64,000 nucleotides of DNA, taken from positions 147,031 through 211,030 of the forward strand of contig JBGAPK010000003.1 in assembly GCA_044221315.1 (NCBI GenBank), in the 5' to 3' direction. A program made the translations under genes and the position numbers. This document shows, in pieces, positions 1 through 9,338 of this stretch. This DNA is from JAFEBO01 sp044221315. GTDB lineage: Bacteria; Planctomycetota; Phycisphaerae; Phycisphaerales; UBA1924. Below the pieces are notes generated by a model, which saw nothing but the letters and a program-made list of their open reading frames with translations, was not told the origin of the DNA and ran no database searches. The first letter of the stretch is position 1. Each line of letters starts with the position of its first letter.

Positions 1-751
1 CCGTCAGCGCCTCCTGCAGGCTCTTGAACGCGTTCGCCCACGACAATCCGGTATTCGTTCCTGCCGCATTGTCGTTCACATATAGCCGGTTCCCCGTGAT
101 CTTCACGAGCTGAAGCCCGTTGAATGCGCACTTCGCCAAGCTGACGAAGTCGCACGACGCGGAGATCTTCAGCTTCGGTGCCCCCGCGCCAACCTTGAAG
201 TTGAACACGGCGTGCGTCTTGCCCACCTGGAACGTGTCCGGCACCGTCGGCCCGCTGGTGCTCGCCGAACCAAAGCCCAGCCCGCCGACATCGCCCGACA
301 GGTACGTGTTGTGGTAGTTCGTGAACCCGAAGCCATCGACGTACGTCTGATCGGCCGGCGTCAGCGCCGCGTACACGTACGCCCGATAGAAGCCCTCATC
401 GAGCCCGTTGATCTCGACCGTCACCACGCCGTTGGTATCAAACCCCATCGCGTAGTCATCCATCAGCGATCCGAAGTCGCCGCTGCCCAGGTCCCCGTTG
501 TGGTTACCGCTGTTGGTCTTTGCCGTGATCGACAGCCCCGACGAGGCTCCGTTCAGCCCCAGCAGGTTCATCGTCGCCCCGGCCCCGCCCGTTGCCACCA
601 CCGCATTCCAGAAGCCGGCCTGGCCCGCCACGCCCGCATATCCCGCCGTCGGCGCGGTCTTCCCCGTGAAATTCAGATCCACGTTGACCGACTGGCCGAA
701 CGTAGAACCGGCACAAACAACCAACGCCATCATCGCAGAAGCCCGAAACAT
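1..751 (-). CDS. Secreted right-handed beta-helix protein, N-terminal part (3' end outside window)
   Basis: The frame is open from an ATG at 751 down to base 1, giving about 250 residues without a stop. The ATG has an AAGGGG-type ribosome binding site about 8 bases upstream. The protein starts with a signal peptide (residues 1-20, MFRASAMMALVVCAGSTFGQ), followed by a Gly/Ala/Asn-rich domain of about 200 residues that I do not recognise. Near residue 223 begins LYVNDNAAGTNTGLSWANAF, which matches the opening of the beta-helix protein at 20205-22169 (VHVNIAAGPGGDGTTWATAF). That type of segment introduces parallel beta-helix repeats in planctomycete surface proteins. The helix itself, and any C-terminal dockerin or sorting signal, would lie outside the window. 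Export is well supported; the fold is inferred from the short shared segment and the substrate is unknown. Confidence 0.75.
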   Translation of the reverse strand, partial: MFRASAMMALVVCAGSTFGQSVNVDLNFTGKTAPTAGYAGVAGQAGFWNAVVATGGAGATMNLLGLNGASSGLSITAKTNSGNHNGDLGSGDFGSLMDDYAMGFDTNGVVTVEINGLDEGFYRAYVYAALTPADQTYVDGFGFTNYHNTYLSGDVGGLGFGSASTSGPTVPDTFQVGKTHAVFNFKVGAGAPKLKISASCDFVSLAKCAFNGLQLVKITGNRLYVNDNAAGTNTGLSWANAFKSLQEALT

Positions 752-933
752 GTGTAATCCCCTTCTTTCCTAGACTTGTGTAAGCCGAACTACGCCCGTA
801 GCGCACGCACCATCACGGTGCTTGCGCCTGGTCAGGGGCTTGCACTTTCCCCTCTGGCCGGGCAGACTGAATAGCGGCTCGCCGATCCGTGCGACGGATC
901 GTGGGACCTTGGCTACCGGACCTGGAGTTTTTT

Positions 934-1623
934 GTGAACCAGAAGCCCAAGCCCGACCCCAACCCCCAACCCAAGAACGATCGCCCGGTCGCACCCTCCG
1001 GCGTCGCGACTCCGCCACCATCTCCCGCAGCCGCTCAGGTGACGCAGCTCCTCGTCGCCGCCGCCGACGGCGATTCGCGCGCCGCACGCGAACTCCTCCC
1101 GCTCGTCTACGAGGAACTCCGCCGCCTCGCGCAGGTCCGCATGGCCCGCGAACCCAAGCGCGGCGCGGGCATGACCCTCCAGCCCACCGCCCTGGTCCAC
1201 GAGGCCTACCTCCGTCTCCTCGGCGATCACGAGATCCGATGGAACGGCCGCGGTCACTTCTTCGGCGCCGCCGCTCTCGCCATGCGTCGCATCCTCGTCG
1301 AGCGCGCCCGTCACCGCTCCCGCGCCAAGCACGGGGGCGGCCTCCAGCGAGCCGACATCGAAATGGCCGATATCGCCCCCGCCCTCGCCAGCGAGCCGCC
1401 CGCCGAGGAAATGCTCGCTCTCGACGACGCTCTCAAGGGCCTGGAGAAGCACGACCGGCGAAAGTACGACGTCGTCATGCTCCGCTACTTCGCGGGACTC
1501 TCCATCGAGGAAACCGCCGAGGCCCTCGAGGTCTCCCCGGCCACCGTAAAGAACGACTGGACCTTCGCCCGCGCCTGGCTCAAACGCCAGGTCGCCGGCG
1601 CCGACGAGTCCGCGGACCAATAG
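934..1623 (+). CDS. ECF-type RNA polymerase sigma factor (planctomycete kinase-linked group)
   Basis: About 229 residues from a GTG at 934, which has GGAG six bases upstream; an ATG at 889 in the same frame lacks such a site. After a Pro-rich N-terminal tail, region 2 includes LVYEELRRLAQVRM, LVHEAYLRLL and GHFFGAAALAMRRILVERAR, a wording characteristic of the ECF family linked to Ser/Thr kinases in Planctomycetes. Region 4 is a helix-turn-helix (LRYFAGLSIEETAEALEVS, then ATVKNDW). It would direct RNA polymerase to a set of promoters under control of the adjoining kinase. The stop is 3 bases before the start of that kinase, so the two are almost certainly co-transcribed. No anti-sigma factor gene is seen, consistent with kinase-mediated control known for such pairs. 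Confidence 0.9.
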   Translation: MNQKPKPDPNPQPKNDRPVAPSGVATPPPSPAAAQVTQLLVAAADGDSRAARELLPLVYEELRRLAQVRMAREPKRGAGMTLQPTALVHEAYLRLLGDHEIRWNGRGHFFGAAALAMRRILVERARHRSRAKHGGGLQRADIEMADIAPALASEPPAEEMLALDDALKGLEKHDRRKYDVVMLRYFAGLSIEETAEALEVSPATVKNDWTFARAWLKRQVAGADESADQ

Positions 1624-1626
1624 GCC

Positions 1627-4600
1627 TTGAGCACAACACCAAGCCAACGCGTCGAGGAACTCTTTCTCCGCGCCATCGAACTCTCGACGCAGGAGCGCGT
1701 CGCATTCCTCGACCACGCCTGCGAAGGCGACGCCGCACTCCGAAAGGAACTTGATTCCCTCCTCGGGTATCACTCCGGCGGTCCCGGCGGATTCCTCGAT
1801 TCCAAGGACGCCCCCGGCCGCGGCCTGCTCACCCAGATAGGCGCCAGCGCCCTCTCCGAAGCCGAGCCGCTCCTCCCCACCGACAAAAAGGTCGGCAATT
1901 TCAAAGTCCTCGGCGTCCTTGGCAGCGGCGGCATGGGCGTCGTCTACGTCGCACAACAGGACCGCCCCAAGCGCACCGTCGCCCTCAAAGTCATGCGCCG
2001 CGTTCTGGCCGACCCCAACTCGGCCTCCGCCCAGCGCATCCTCCGCCGCTTCGAGCACGAGGCCGAACTCCTCGGTCGCCTGCACCACCCCGGCATCGCT
2101 CAGATCTTCGAGGCCGGCACGTACGAAGCCTCCGGCGTCACCCACCCCTACATCGCCATGGAGCTCGTCAAGGGCGATCCGCTCCTGGTCTACGCCCAGA
2201 AACACAACCTCGGCACCCGCGAGAAGCTCGTCCTTGTGGAGCGCATCTGCGAGGCCGTCCAGCACGCCCACCGCAACGGCGTAATCCACCGCGATCTCAA
2301 ACCCGCCAACATCCTCGTCGATGAGTCCGGCCGTCCGAAAATCCTCGACTTCGGCGTCGCCCGCACCACCAATACCGACCTCCAACTCACCAGCGAGCAC
2401 ACCGCCGTCGGCTCGCTCATCGGCACGCTCCCCTACATGTCCCCCGAGCAGGTCTCGGGCGATCCCGCCGCCGTCGATACCCGCTCCGACGTCTACGCCG
2501 TCGGTGTCATCCTCTACGAACTCCTCGCAGGCAAACTCCCCTACGAACTCGCCAGCCGCTCGCTACCCGAGGCCGCCCGAATCATCCGCGACGAGGAGCC
2601 CACCAAGCTCAGCACCATCGACCGCTATTTCCGGGGCGACGTCGAGATGATCGTCCTCAAGGCGCTCGCCAAGGACCGCACCCGCCGCTACCAGTCCGCC
2701 AGCGACCTCGGCGACGACATCGCCCGCTATCTCTCCGGCCAGGCCATCTCCGCCCGGCGCGACTCCGCGATGTACGTCCTCCGCAAGCAGCTCAAACGCT
2801 ACCGCGGCATCGTCTCCACCGTCGCCTTCTTCATGCTGATCGTCGTCTGCCTGGGTGTCTTCGCCGCAATCCAGGCCTTCCGCGCCTCCCGCCTCGCCGC
2901 CACGGAAATCCTCGCCAAGAACGAAGCCCTCGTCGCCCTGAAACAAGCCGAGATCCAGCGCAAGCGCGCCGATGAAACCTCCGCCTCCCTCGAACTTCAG
3001 CTCGCCCGCGCCAACGTCGAGCGTGGCCGCCTCCTGGGCATCGCCGGCAACCTTCTCGCCGCCGAAGACCTTATCTGGCCCGCCCATTTCCGCGATCCCA
3101 ACTCCCGCCACACGTTTTTCGCGTTGTGGGAGCTCTACATGCACGAGCCCTGTCTCGCGACCCAGCACGCTCACGACAAGACGATCTGGGGCATGAGCGC
3201 TTCGCGCGACGGCACCGTCGCGGTCACCGGCGCCGACGGCGACTCCGTTTTCAAAGTCTGGAACACCTCCACACGCAAGGTCATTTGCGAAGTTCCCGCG
3301 CCCTCCAAGCCCTGCCGGGCCCTCGCCCTCAACGCCTCCGGCACCCGTCTCGCCGCCGGGTTTGACGACGGTGATGTTGTCCTCTTCGACCTCGCCGACG
3401 GCTCCGTCGTCACCAACGCCAAGCTCACCAACCAGAATGTCCGGGGCCTTGAATTCTCCCCCAACGGGTCCGTCCTGCTCGCCGGCCTCGGCGACGGTCG
3501 CCTCCTCGATCTGGATCCCGCCACGCTCTCGGTCCGCTCCACGATCGCGAAGACCGCCTCCTACATCGGGCGAGTCACCTGGTCCGACGACGGCAAGCTC
3601 TTCGCCGTGGCTCACAACGACTCCACCGTCGATCTCTGGACGTGGCAACCAGACGCCGGCCCCTCCCAGATCCGAACCTACAAGGGACACTCGGGCGCCA
3701 TCGGCGTCCTCGCTTTCACGCCCGACGCCTCCGCCCTCGGCACGGGCGGCAGCGACCGCACCGTTCGGGTCTGGTCCACCGAATCGAGCGAGTGCCTTGC
3801 CGTGCTCGACGCCCCCAACGGCACCGTCCGTTCCATCGTCTTCACGCCCGATGGCCAGCGACTCGTCGCCGGAGGCTGGTGGACCATGAACGTGTGGGAC
3901 TGGCGCAAGGAGACCAAGCTGCGTTCTTTCTCCTGCCCGGAAACCTGCAGCGGGGCCGCCCTCGTCGCAGACGGCATTGAACTCTGGGGCACCGTCGGTG
4001 ATTCCATCCGCATCTGGGACTTCGCGCCAAACCCGGGAGTGGAAATGCTCCCCGGCCACACGGGCCGCTCCGTGGCTGCATGGAGCCCCGATTCAAGGTA
4101 CATCGCCACCGGCGACGCCGCAGGAAAAGTGCGGATCTTCGACGGCGAATCCTTCAGACTGCTTCGAATGCTTTCGGGCAGCACCGGACGAATCCGCGCC
4201 TTGGCGTTCGACGCAAAGTCCCGTTACCTCGTCGTGGCCGGCGAGGAACCCCGCGCCCGCGTCTACGACCTCTCCTCTTCCAACCCCGAGCCAGCCATCG
4301 TCCTCGAAGGCGCCCACGCACTCTCCCCCCGCTCGATCGATTTCATGCCCGACAATTCCATGCTCGTGCTCCCCTACAGGGACGACTGTCACCGCATCCT
4401 GAGCTTCCCCGACTGCGTCGAATTGCGCAGGATTCCCACGACCGGCCAGACCGAAGCGCTGAGCGCCCGCTTCTCTCCCGACGGGAAGATCCTCGCCACC
4501 AACGACCGCGATCAGGCGCTGCGGCTCTGGCGCGTTCCTTCGTTCGAACTCATCGGCTCCATGCGACCCGGCGGCGCTTCCGGCCAGCCATGGTCGATGG

Positions 4601-5073
4601 AGTTCACCCCCGATTCCGCCAGGCTCCTGCTCACCAGTTGGAACAAGCGCGCCGAACTCTGGGACGTGCACTCGGGTCAGTGCATGCAGGTGTTCGAAGG
4701 CCACGGCGGCCTCGTCACCGACGTCGCCGTCCGCATCCGCGAGCCCATGATCTTCGCCACCACCAGCACCGACGGCACACTCAAGCTCTGGGACATGACA
4801 CACACCAACGAGCCCTGCATGCTCACCATCGATCGCTTCCAGAACTGGGAGGTCAACAGCCTGCAATGGAGCCCAAACGGCCGCAAGTTGCTCGTTGGTG
4901 ATTCCGTCGGCAACGTCCAGATCTGGAACATGCGCTACTTCAACCGCCACATGGGCGGCAACATGCAGTACCAGCTCGACCGCCACAAGAAGTCGCTCCC
5001 GGCAGACGCACCCTACAGCGAGATTTTCGAGGAAATGAAAATCCTCAACGACCGGTCGCGCACCGGCGCCTAG
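1627..5073 (+). CDS. Transmembrane Ser/Thr protein kinase with C-terminal WD40 repeats
   Basis: 1148 residues starting from a TTG three bases after the sigma factor stop. The N-terminal 85 residues form a helical segment typical of planctomycete kinases. The kinase domain spans about residues 88-370: glycine loop LGSGGMGVVY, catalytic lysine in VALKVM, catalytic loop HRDLKPANIL (about residue 220), DFG in ILDFGVA, and activation-segment end GTLPYMSPEQ. One transmembrane helix follows (about 395-418, IVSTVAFFMLIVVCLGVF), then a coiled segment, then about 600 residues of WD40-type propeller blades with WD dipeptides such as LWRV, ELWDV and KLWDM. The kinase would be cytoplasmic and the propeller extracytoplasmic. 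By analogy with ECF-STK pairs, it probably senses a signal and phosphorylates or otherwise controls the preceding sigma factor. Confidence 0.92.
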   Translation: MSTTPSQRVEELFLRAIELSTQERVAFLDHACEGDAALRKELDSLLGYHSGGPGGFLDSKDAPGRGLLTQIGASALSEAEPLLPTDKKVGNFKVLGVLGSGGMGVVYVAQQDRPKRTVALKVMRRVLADPNSASAQRILRRFEHEAELLGRLHHPGIAQIFEAGTYEASGVTHPYIAMELVKGDPLLVYAQKHNLGTREKLVLVERICEAVQHAHRNGVIHRDLKPANILVDESGRPKILDFGVARTTNTDLQLTSEHTAVGSLIGTLPYMSPEQVSGDPAAVDTRSDVYAVGVILYELLAGKLPYELASRSLPEAARIIRDEEPTKLSTIDRYFRGDVEMIVLKALAKDRTRRYQSASDLGDDIARYLSGQAISARRDSAMYVLRKQLKRYRGIVSTVAFFMLIVVCLGVFAAIQAFRASRLAATEILAKNEALVALKQAEIQRKRADETSASLELQLARANVERGRLLGIAGNLLAAEDLIWPAHFRDPNSRHTFFALWELYMHEPCLATQHAHDKTIWGMSASRDGTVAVTGADGDSVFKVWNTSTRKVICEVPAPSKPCRALALNASGTRLAAGFDDGDVVLFDLADGSVVTNAKLTNQNVRGLEFSPNGSVLLAGLGDGRLLDLDPATLSVRSTIAKTASYIGRVTWSDDGKLFAVAHNDSTVDLWTWQPDAGPSQIRTYKGHSGAIGVLAFTPDASALGTGGSDRTVRVWSTESSECLAVLDAPNGTVRSIVFTPDGQRLVAGGWWTMNVWDWRKETKLRSFSCPETCSGAALVADGIELWGTVGDSIRIWDFAPNPGVEMLPGHTGRSVAAWSPDSRYIATGDAAGKVRIFDGESFRLLRMLSGSTGRIRALAFDAKSRYLVVAGEEPRARVYDLSSSNPEPAIVLEGAHALSPRSIDFMPDNSMLVLPYRDDCHRILSFPDCVELRRIPTTGQTEALSARFSPDGKILATNDRDQALRLWRVPSFELIGSMRPGGASGQPWSMEFTPDSARLLLTSWNKRAELWDVHSGQCMQVFEGHGGLVTDVAVRIREPMIFATTSTDGTLKLWDMTHTNEPCMLTIDRFQNWEVNSLQWSPNGRKLLVGDSVGNVQIWNMRYFNRHMGGNMQYQLDRHKKSLPADAPYSEIFEEMKILNDRSRTGA

Positions 5074-5326
5074 CGATCATCGCCTCCGCCGCTCTCCTCA
5101 ACTGAACCGGGCCCAAAGCGCCGCCAAGTCCGCGATTAACTCGCCGCCAAACCCTTGAACGAGCCGGCCCGGTTCCGCCACCGGCGAACCTCCGAGCCGA
5201 TCCTCGCAAGAATTCGCATAAGTTCCTTCTTTTCAACGCGTTACACCGCGCCGCGTTCACGTCTTCCGCAGCCTGCCCCGCTCCTTTCCGCTTCTACATG
5301 CGAAGAACTTGTTCGGAGAATCAACC

Positions 5327-5815
5327 ATGTCCTTCAATGCAGTCTTTTCGCGTCGCCAGGCACTCACCCGCTTTACCGCCTGCGGTGCTGCCGCCGTTCT
5401 GTGCGCCGACGCGCTCGCCGGTGCGGTCTTCCAAACGCTGGGCAATTGCGTCAGCATCACGCTGACTCCCGAGTTCTACAACGTCAAGACCGGCCGCTGG
5501 TGCTACTACATCGCCGACAGATACAACCCGGATGCTCCCCGCTTCCGTCCCTTCGGCAATCCACAACCAAACGTCATGACCCGCGTGCTCGTGAAAGACA
5601 TCCGGACCAAGCTCCCGAAGAAGGGCGCCCGCGTCGACGTCTACGCGCACAAGCCCGGTGCGCCCTGGGATTTCAAGAAGGATTTCTACGGCGCACAGAC
5701 CAGCGATTCCAGCGGCTACGCCACCTTCCACCCGTTCTACCTCGCCCCCGGCACGTGGGATCTTCGCTACGTTTCGAACGGCGCCGTCGATGTGTTCAGG
5801 ACCATCCGTGTCTGA
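5327..5815 (+). CDS. Exported protein of unknown function with twin-arginine-like signal (paralogue A)
   Basis: 162 residues from the ATG at 5327, preceded by GGAGAA at six bases; an upstream in-frame TTG at 5309 is less likely. The N-terminus has SRRQALTRF followed by a small-residue hydrophobic stretch, resembling a Tat signal. The mature part carries ALTPEFYNVKTGRWCYYIAD-type wording, PNVMTRV, and near the C-terminus SGYATFHPFYLAPGTWDLRY. The same landmarks occur in the next gene, so the two are tandem duplicates (see 6087-6665). The C-terminal strand-rich pattern (DxxGYATF..YL.PG.W..RY) resembles transthyretin or intradiol-dioxygenase-like beta sandwiches, but I see no iron-ligand set, so no enzymatic role is claimed. 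It lies 250 bases after the WD40 kinase, in the same orientation. Confidence 0.75.
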   Translation: MSFNAVFSRRQALTRFTACGAAAVLCADALAGAVFQTLGNCVSITLTPEFYNVKTGRWCYYIADRYNPDAPRFRPFGNPQPNVMTRVLVKDIRTKLPKKGARVDVYAHKPGAPWDFKKDFYGAQTSDSSGYATFHPFYLAPGTWDLRYVSNGAVDVFRTIRV

Positions 5816-6086
5816 TCGCACCGACTTCGCGAGCGACCGCCCGGTCGAATATCGCGCGTCGCCAAATCCTTTCGACCCCTCCCACCGCGGCGGTCCTCGC
5901 AGGAAGAAGGCGATTCAACGCCGGCTCGAACAGGCCCATGCGCGCCGGCTGCCTCATCAGCAGGTCCTTCGTAATTCACTACCTGCGCACCGGTTGGGCC
6001 GCCTGCAATTTCCGGTGCAGACCGAGCCTTCGGTTTCCGCTTCCATGATCGACACGGCAAGGACCCTGCCGGGAAAGGACTTCTCC

Positions 6087-6665
6087 ATGTTTAACAACAA
6101 CGCTTCATCCGCCCGCCCCGAAAGCGACGCCCGATCCGCAGCTATGAGCCGCGGCGGCGCTCTCATGCGCGCCGGCGACCTCGATCCACCCGAACAACTG
6201 GTTTCGCGCCGGAGCGCGCTGGCACGGTTTGCCGCCGTGGGCGCCGCCGCATGCTTCGGGGCAAGCGCGTTCGGAAAAGGCCCCTTCCCATTCCTGGAGA
6301 CGTGCTATGCCTACGCGCTCACTCCGGAATTTTACAACTGCAAGACCGGCAAATGGCTGTTGTACATCGCGCATCGTCCGGGCAAGATCAGCTTCGGGCC
6401 GCTCGCCTCCCCGGAGCCCAACGTCAAGACCCGCGTTCGATTGGTTCACACCGTCACCCGCCGCCCGATCCCCGGCGTGCGCTGCGACCTTGACAAACGC
6501 TCCTACAGCAACGACAAGTTCCCGTGGCACCACTACGACTCCAAGCTCAGCGACAAGGACGGGTACGCCACGTTCGACCCGATCTACCTGTCGCCCGGAA
6601 TCACCTGGCAATTCCGTTACAGCGCACCCTGCGCAGAAACGGTCTACCGGTTGGTCCGCGTCTAG
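6087..6665 (+). CDS. Exported protein of unknown function with twin-arginine-like signal (paralogue B)
   Basis: 192 residues from the ATG at 6087, which has GGGAAAGGA about seven bases upstream. Compared with paralogue A it has about 30 extra residues before the signal motif SRRSALARF and the hydrophobic region ending ASAFG. Shared landmarks in order are ALTPEFYNCKTGKWLLYIAH, PNVKTRV, a Pro-Gly-Val-Arg segment, FPW, and DGYATFDPIYLSPG ending in a run of aromatic and basic residues. Both proteins finish with an arginine-valine pair after Ile or Leu. The pair sits between two kinase genes on one strand, so they could be targets or sensors in that signalling block, but this is only positional inference. 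I do not recognise the family. Confidence 0.75.
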   Translation: MFNNNASSARPESDARSAAMSRGGALMRAGDLDPPEQLVSRRSALARFAAVGAAACFGASAFGKGPFPFLETCYAYALTPEFYNCKTGKWLLYIAHRPGKISFGPLASPEPNVKTRVRLVHTVTRRPIPGVRCDLDKRSYSNDKFPWHHYDSKLSDKDGYATFDPIYLSPGITWQFRYSAPCAETVYRLVRV

Positions 6666-6783
6666 CCGCCCGGTTCGCGCCCCGGTCGAATGAAGCCGGT
6701 GTTCCGAGTATGCTCCGCGACGGCGCGGAACGTTCGAGGAATGTCGAATTCGAGCTCGCGCAGGGAAGGGTGGTCACCGATCG

Positions 6784-9033
6784 ATGGACAGTCGCTCCGC
6801 GCCGCATCATGCCGACGAAACGTCCGCCGTCCAACCCGGGCCGCCACGGGTTTCGCACTCCGAACTCAATCGCCTCCACGCCGGCGCCGAAACGCTCGAC
6901 GTCGCGACCGACCCGCGCCCGCCCTCGACTCTCCCCACGACCGAAGACCTCCCCGGCGATTCCTTCCCCGGCTACCGGGTCCTCTCGCGCCTGGGCGAGG
7001 GCGGCTTCGGCGTCGTCTACCTCGCCGAGCAGCTCGCCCCCATCCGTCGTCGCGTCGCGCTCAAGGTTCTCAAGGCCGGAATGGACTCGCGCGCTGTGCT
7101 CCAGCGCTTCGAGGCCGAGCGTCAGGCCCTCGCCCTGCTCGATCATCCCGCCATCGCCACCATCTACGACGCCGGCACCAGCCGCGAAGGCCTCCCCTTC
7201 TTCGCGATGGAGTACATCCCAGGCATTCCCATCACCGCCCACTGCGACCTCGAGCGGATGGGGATCCGCGCGCGCCTCGACCTCTTCGCCAAGGTCTGCG
7301 ACGCCGTCTACCACGCCCACACCAAGGGCATCATCCACCGCGATCTCAAGCCCGGCAACATCCTCGTCACCGTCCAGAACGAATCCACGCCGATGCCCAA
7401 GATCATCGACTTCGGCGTCGCCAAGGTGCTACAGCCGCTCCCGGGCCTGAGCCCCGCCTACACCGAGTTCGGCGTCTGGATCGGCACCCTCGAGTACATG
7501 AGCCCCGAACAAACCGACCTCGGTGCTCAGAACATCGACGTCCGCTCCGACGTTTACAGCCTCGGCATCATCCTCTACCAACTCCTCACCGGCGCGCTCC
7601 CCTTCGATTCCGACACGCTCCGCGCCGGCTCGCTTCCCGATATCCGCCGCATCATCCGAGAATCCGAGCCGCCCCGCCCGAGCGCCGTTCTCTCCGTCCG
7701 CCCTGATTCGGCCCAGGTCTCCGCCGAGCACCGCAAGACTCGACCGGCCGATCTCGCCCGCACGCTGCGCAACGAACTCGAATGGATCCCCCTCAAGGCC
7801 ATCCGCAAGGACCGGACCGAACGCTACCAGTCCGCCTCTCACCTCGCCGAGGACATCCGCAACTATCTCGCCGGCCTCCCCCTGCAGGCCGGACCCGTCA
7901 CGATCTCCTACCGAACGCGGAAGCTCGTCCGCCGGCATCGCATCGCCTTCACCACCACCGCCCTTGTGCTGCTCGCTCTTTCCGTCAGCGCCGCGATCGC
8001 GATCCGTTCGCTCATGCTCCGCGCCTCCGGCCTCGAGCAAACCCGCCAGGCCATGAGCGTGACCAACGCCATGCTCGAACGCATCATGGGACCCGAGGCC
8101 GCCAGCGTCATCGACGTCTCCGATCTGCTCGACAAGACCGCCGAGGAACTCCGCACCCAGCGCCTGAACGACCCCACGCTCGCCGCCGACATCGCCAGCT
8201 GGTGCGCCTCGGGCTACCGCACGCTCGACCTGCCCGACGATTCCCTCGAGATGGCCCGCCTTGCGCTCGCTTGGCGTGAGAAGGCCCTCGGCCCAGGCCA
8301 CCCCGACTCCATCTCCGCACGCGCAACCGTCGGCGCATCCACCCACCTCGTCGGCGACTCCCCCGCCGCGGCACGCATACTCGAGCAGTCCGCCGCCGAG
8401 CACGAGCGTGCCTTCGGCCCCTCCGACGACCGGACTCTCGAGGTCCGCTCCAACCTCGCCGCCGTTCTTGCCAATCTCGACCGCTTCGAAGAGGCCGACG
8501 CAATTCTCCGTGACGTCATCGCCCGATCTTCCCGCACTCCGGGCGCAAAGCCCGAGCGCGCCGCACAGACCGAACTCATCCTCGCCGGTCTTCTGATGCG
8601 CCGCGGCGAAAAGCCGGAATCAATCGCCGCCGCCCGGCACGCCACAGAAAGTCTCGAGTCGTCCCTCGGCACCACCCACCGCTACGCGCTCCAGGCCCGC
8701 GGCGTCGAAGGCGCGCTCTACTTCCAGGCCGACGACCTCGAAGCCTCCGAGCGCACGCTTTCCGCAGTCCTCCCGCTCATGCGCCGCCTCCTCGGCGAGG
8801 AAGATCACGCGACGAAGGCCTGCGTTGTAAACCTCGGCACCACACTGACCAAACGCGCCCGCCCCGACGAGACCATCGCCCTCGTCCAACCTCTTCTCGA
8901 GCGGTGCCTCGCACGCCCCGGAAGAGTTAACCGCGGCACGGCCATGCTCGCCGAAACACTCCGCCAGGCCCTTGGAAATCGCGAACCGACACCCGAACAG
9001 CAGTCCCTGCTCGACAAGGCCGATTCGCGCTAA
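6784..9033 (+). CDS. Transmembrane Ser/Thr protein kinase with C-terminal TPR-like repeats
   Basis: 749 residues. The kinase domain covers about residues 60-355: LGEGGFGVVYLAE, VALKVLKAGM, HRDLKPGNIL (about residue 185), IDFGVAK and GTLEYMSPEQ. The segment KAGMDSRAVLQRFEAERQAL and the long insert before the C-lobe are typical of planctomycete kinases. A transmembrane helix (about residues 388-408) separates it from about 330 residues of helical repeats with the recurring spacing of Kinesin-light-chain-type TPRs (for example LAWREKALGPGHPDSISAR and HATESLESSLGTTHRYALQA). The repeats would be outside the membrane or act in protein contact. No sigma factor gene is adjacent, unlike the kinase at 1627. 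Confidence 0.92.
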   Translation: MDSRSAPHHADETSAVQPGPPRVSHSELNRLHAGAETLDVATDPRPPSTLPTTEDLPGDSFPGYRVLSRLGEGGFGVVYLAEQLAPIRRRVALKVLKAGMDSRAVLQRFEAERQALALLDHPAIATIYDAGTSREGLPFFAMEYIPGIPITAHCDLERMGIRARLDLFAKVCDAVYHAHTKGIIHRDLKPGNILVTVQNESTPMPKIIDFGVAKVLQPLPGLSPAYTEFGVWIGTLEYMSPEQTDLGAQNIDVRSDVYSLGIILYQLLTGALPFDSDTLRAGSLPDIRRIIRESEPPRPSAVLSVRPDSAQVSAEHRKTRPADLARTLRNELEWIPLKAIRKDRTERYQSASHLAEDIRNYLAGLPLQAGPVTISYRTRKLVRRHRIAFTTTALVLLALSVSAAIAIRSLMLRASGLEQTRQAMSVTNAMLERIMGPEAASVIDVSDLLDKTAEELRTQRLNDPTLAADIASWCASGYRTLDLPDDSLEMARLALAWREKALGPGHPDSISARATVGASTHLVGDSPAAARILEQSAAEHERAFGPSDDRTLEVRSNLAAVLANLDRFEEADAILRDVIARSSRTPGAKPERAAQTELILAGLLMRRGEKPESIAAARHATESLESSLGTTHRYALQARGVEGALYFQADDLEASERTLSAVLPLMRRLLGEEDHATKACVVNLGTTLTKRARPDETIALVQPLLERCLARPGRVNRGTAMLAETLRQALGNREPTPEQQSLLDKADSR

Positions 9034-9039
9034 GAGGCT

Positions 9040-9116
9040 GTTTCACAAGCCCCTTCCCCGAGAGAAGGGGTTGGGGGAAGGGTTGGTATTTCGTCTCTCT
9101 GAAACAGTCTCGAAGA
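9040..9116. repeat. Dispersed pyrimidine/purine-tract hairpin repeat, copy 1
   Basis: The outer ends are inverted repeats (GAGGCTGTTTCA and TGAAACAGTCTC, one mismatch), and the inside holds a second hairpin of C/T and G runs (CCCCTTCCCC ... AAGGGG). Its reverse complement matches 34818-34871 over about 50 bases, including GACGAAATACC, CCCCCAACCCCTTC and GCTTGTGAAAC. Lying right after the stop of the TPR kinase, it may also serve as a transcription terminator. The rest of the gap to 9338 holds nothing I can identify. Confidence 0.7.
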
Positions 9117-9338
9117 CCCCTCGCATAGCCCAATATTTCCGCAGACTCTCCGCCCCATCCACGCTTCCCATTCAGAGTGAATGACGCATGAGCCCCCGAG
9201 GATCTCCAATCTGAAACCGACCACCGATCCGGCGTGCGAAACCTGGAGGGGAATCGCACGCCGACACTCCGATCGGCGTCCCCGCGAGTGGACGCCGATC
9301 CATTCTCAAAGTTCTGGCGGCCGCACCGCCAAGCCGCC

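Noticed and set aside
913..2400. Long minus-strand frame opposite the sigma factor and kinase
   Set aside because: It is antisense to two strong plus-strand genes and has shadow composition (Gly/Glu/Val rich) without motifs.
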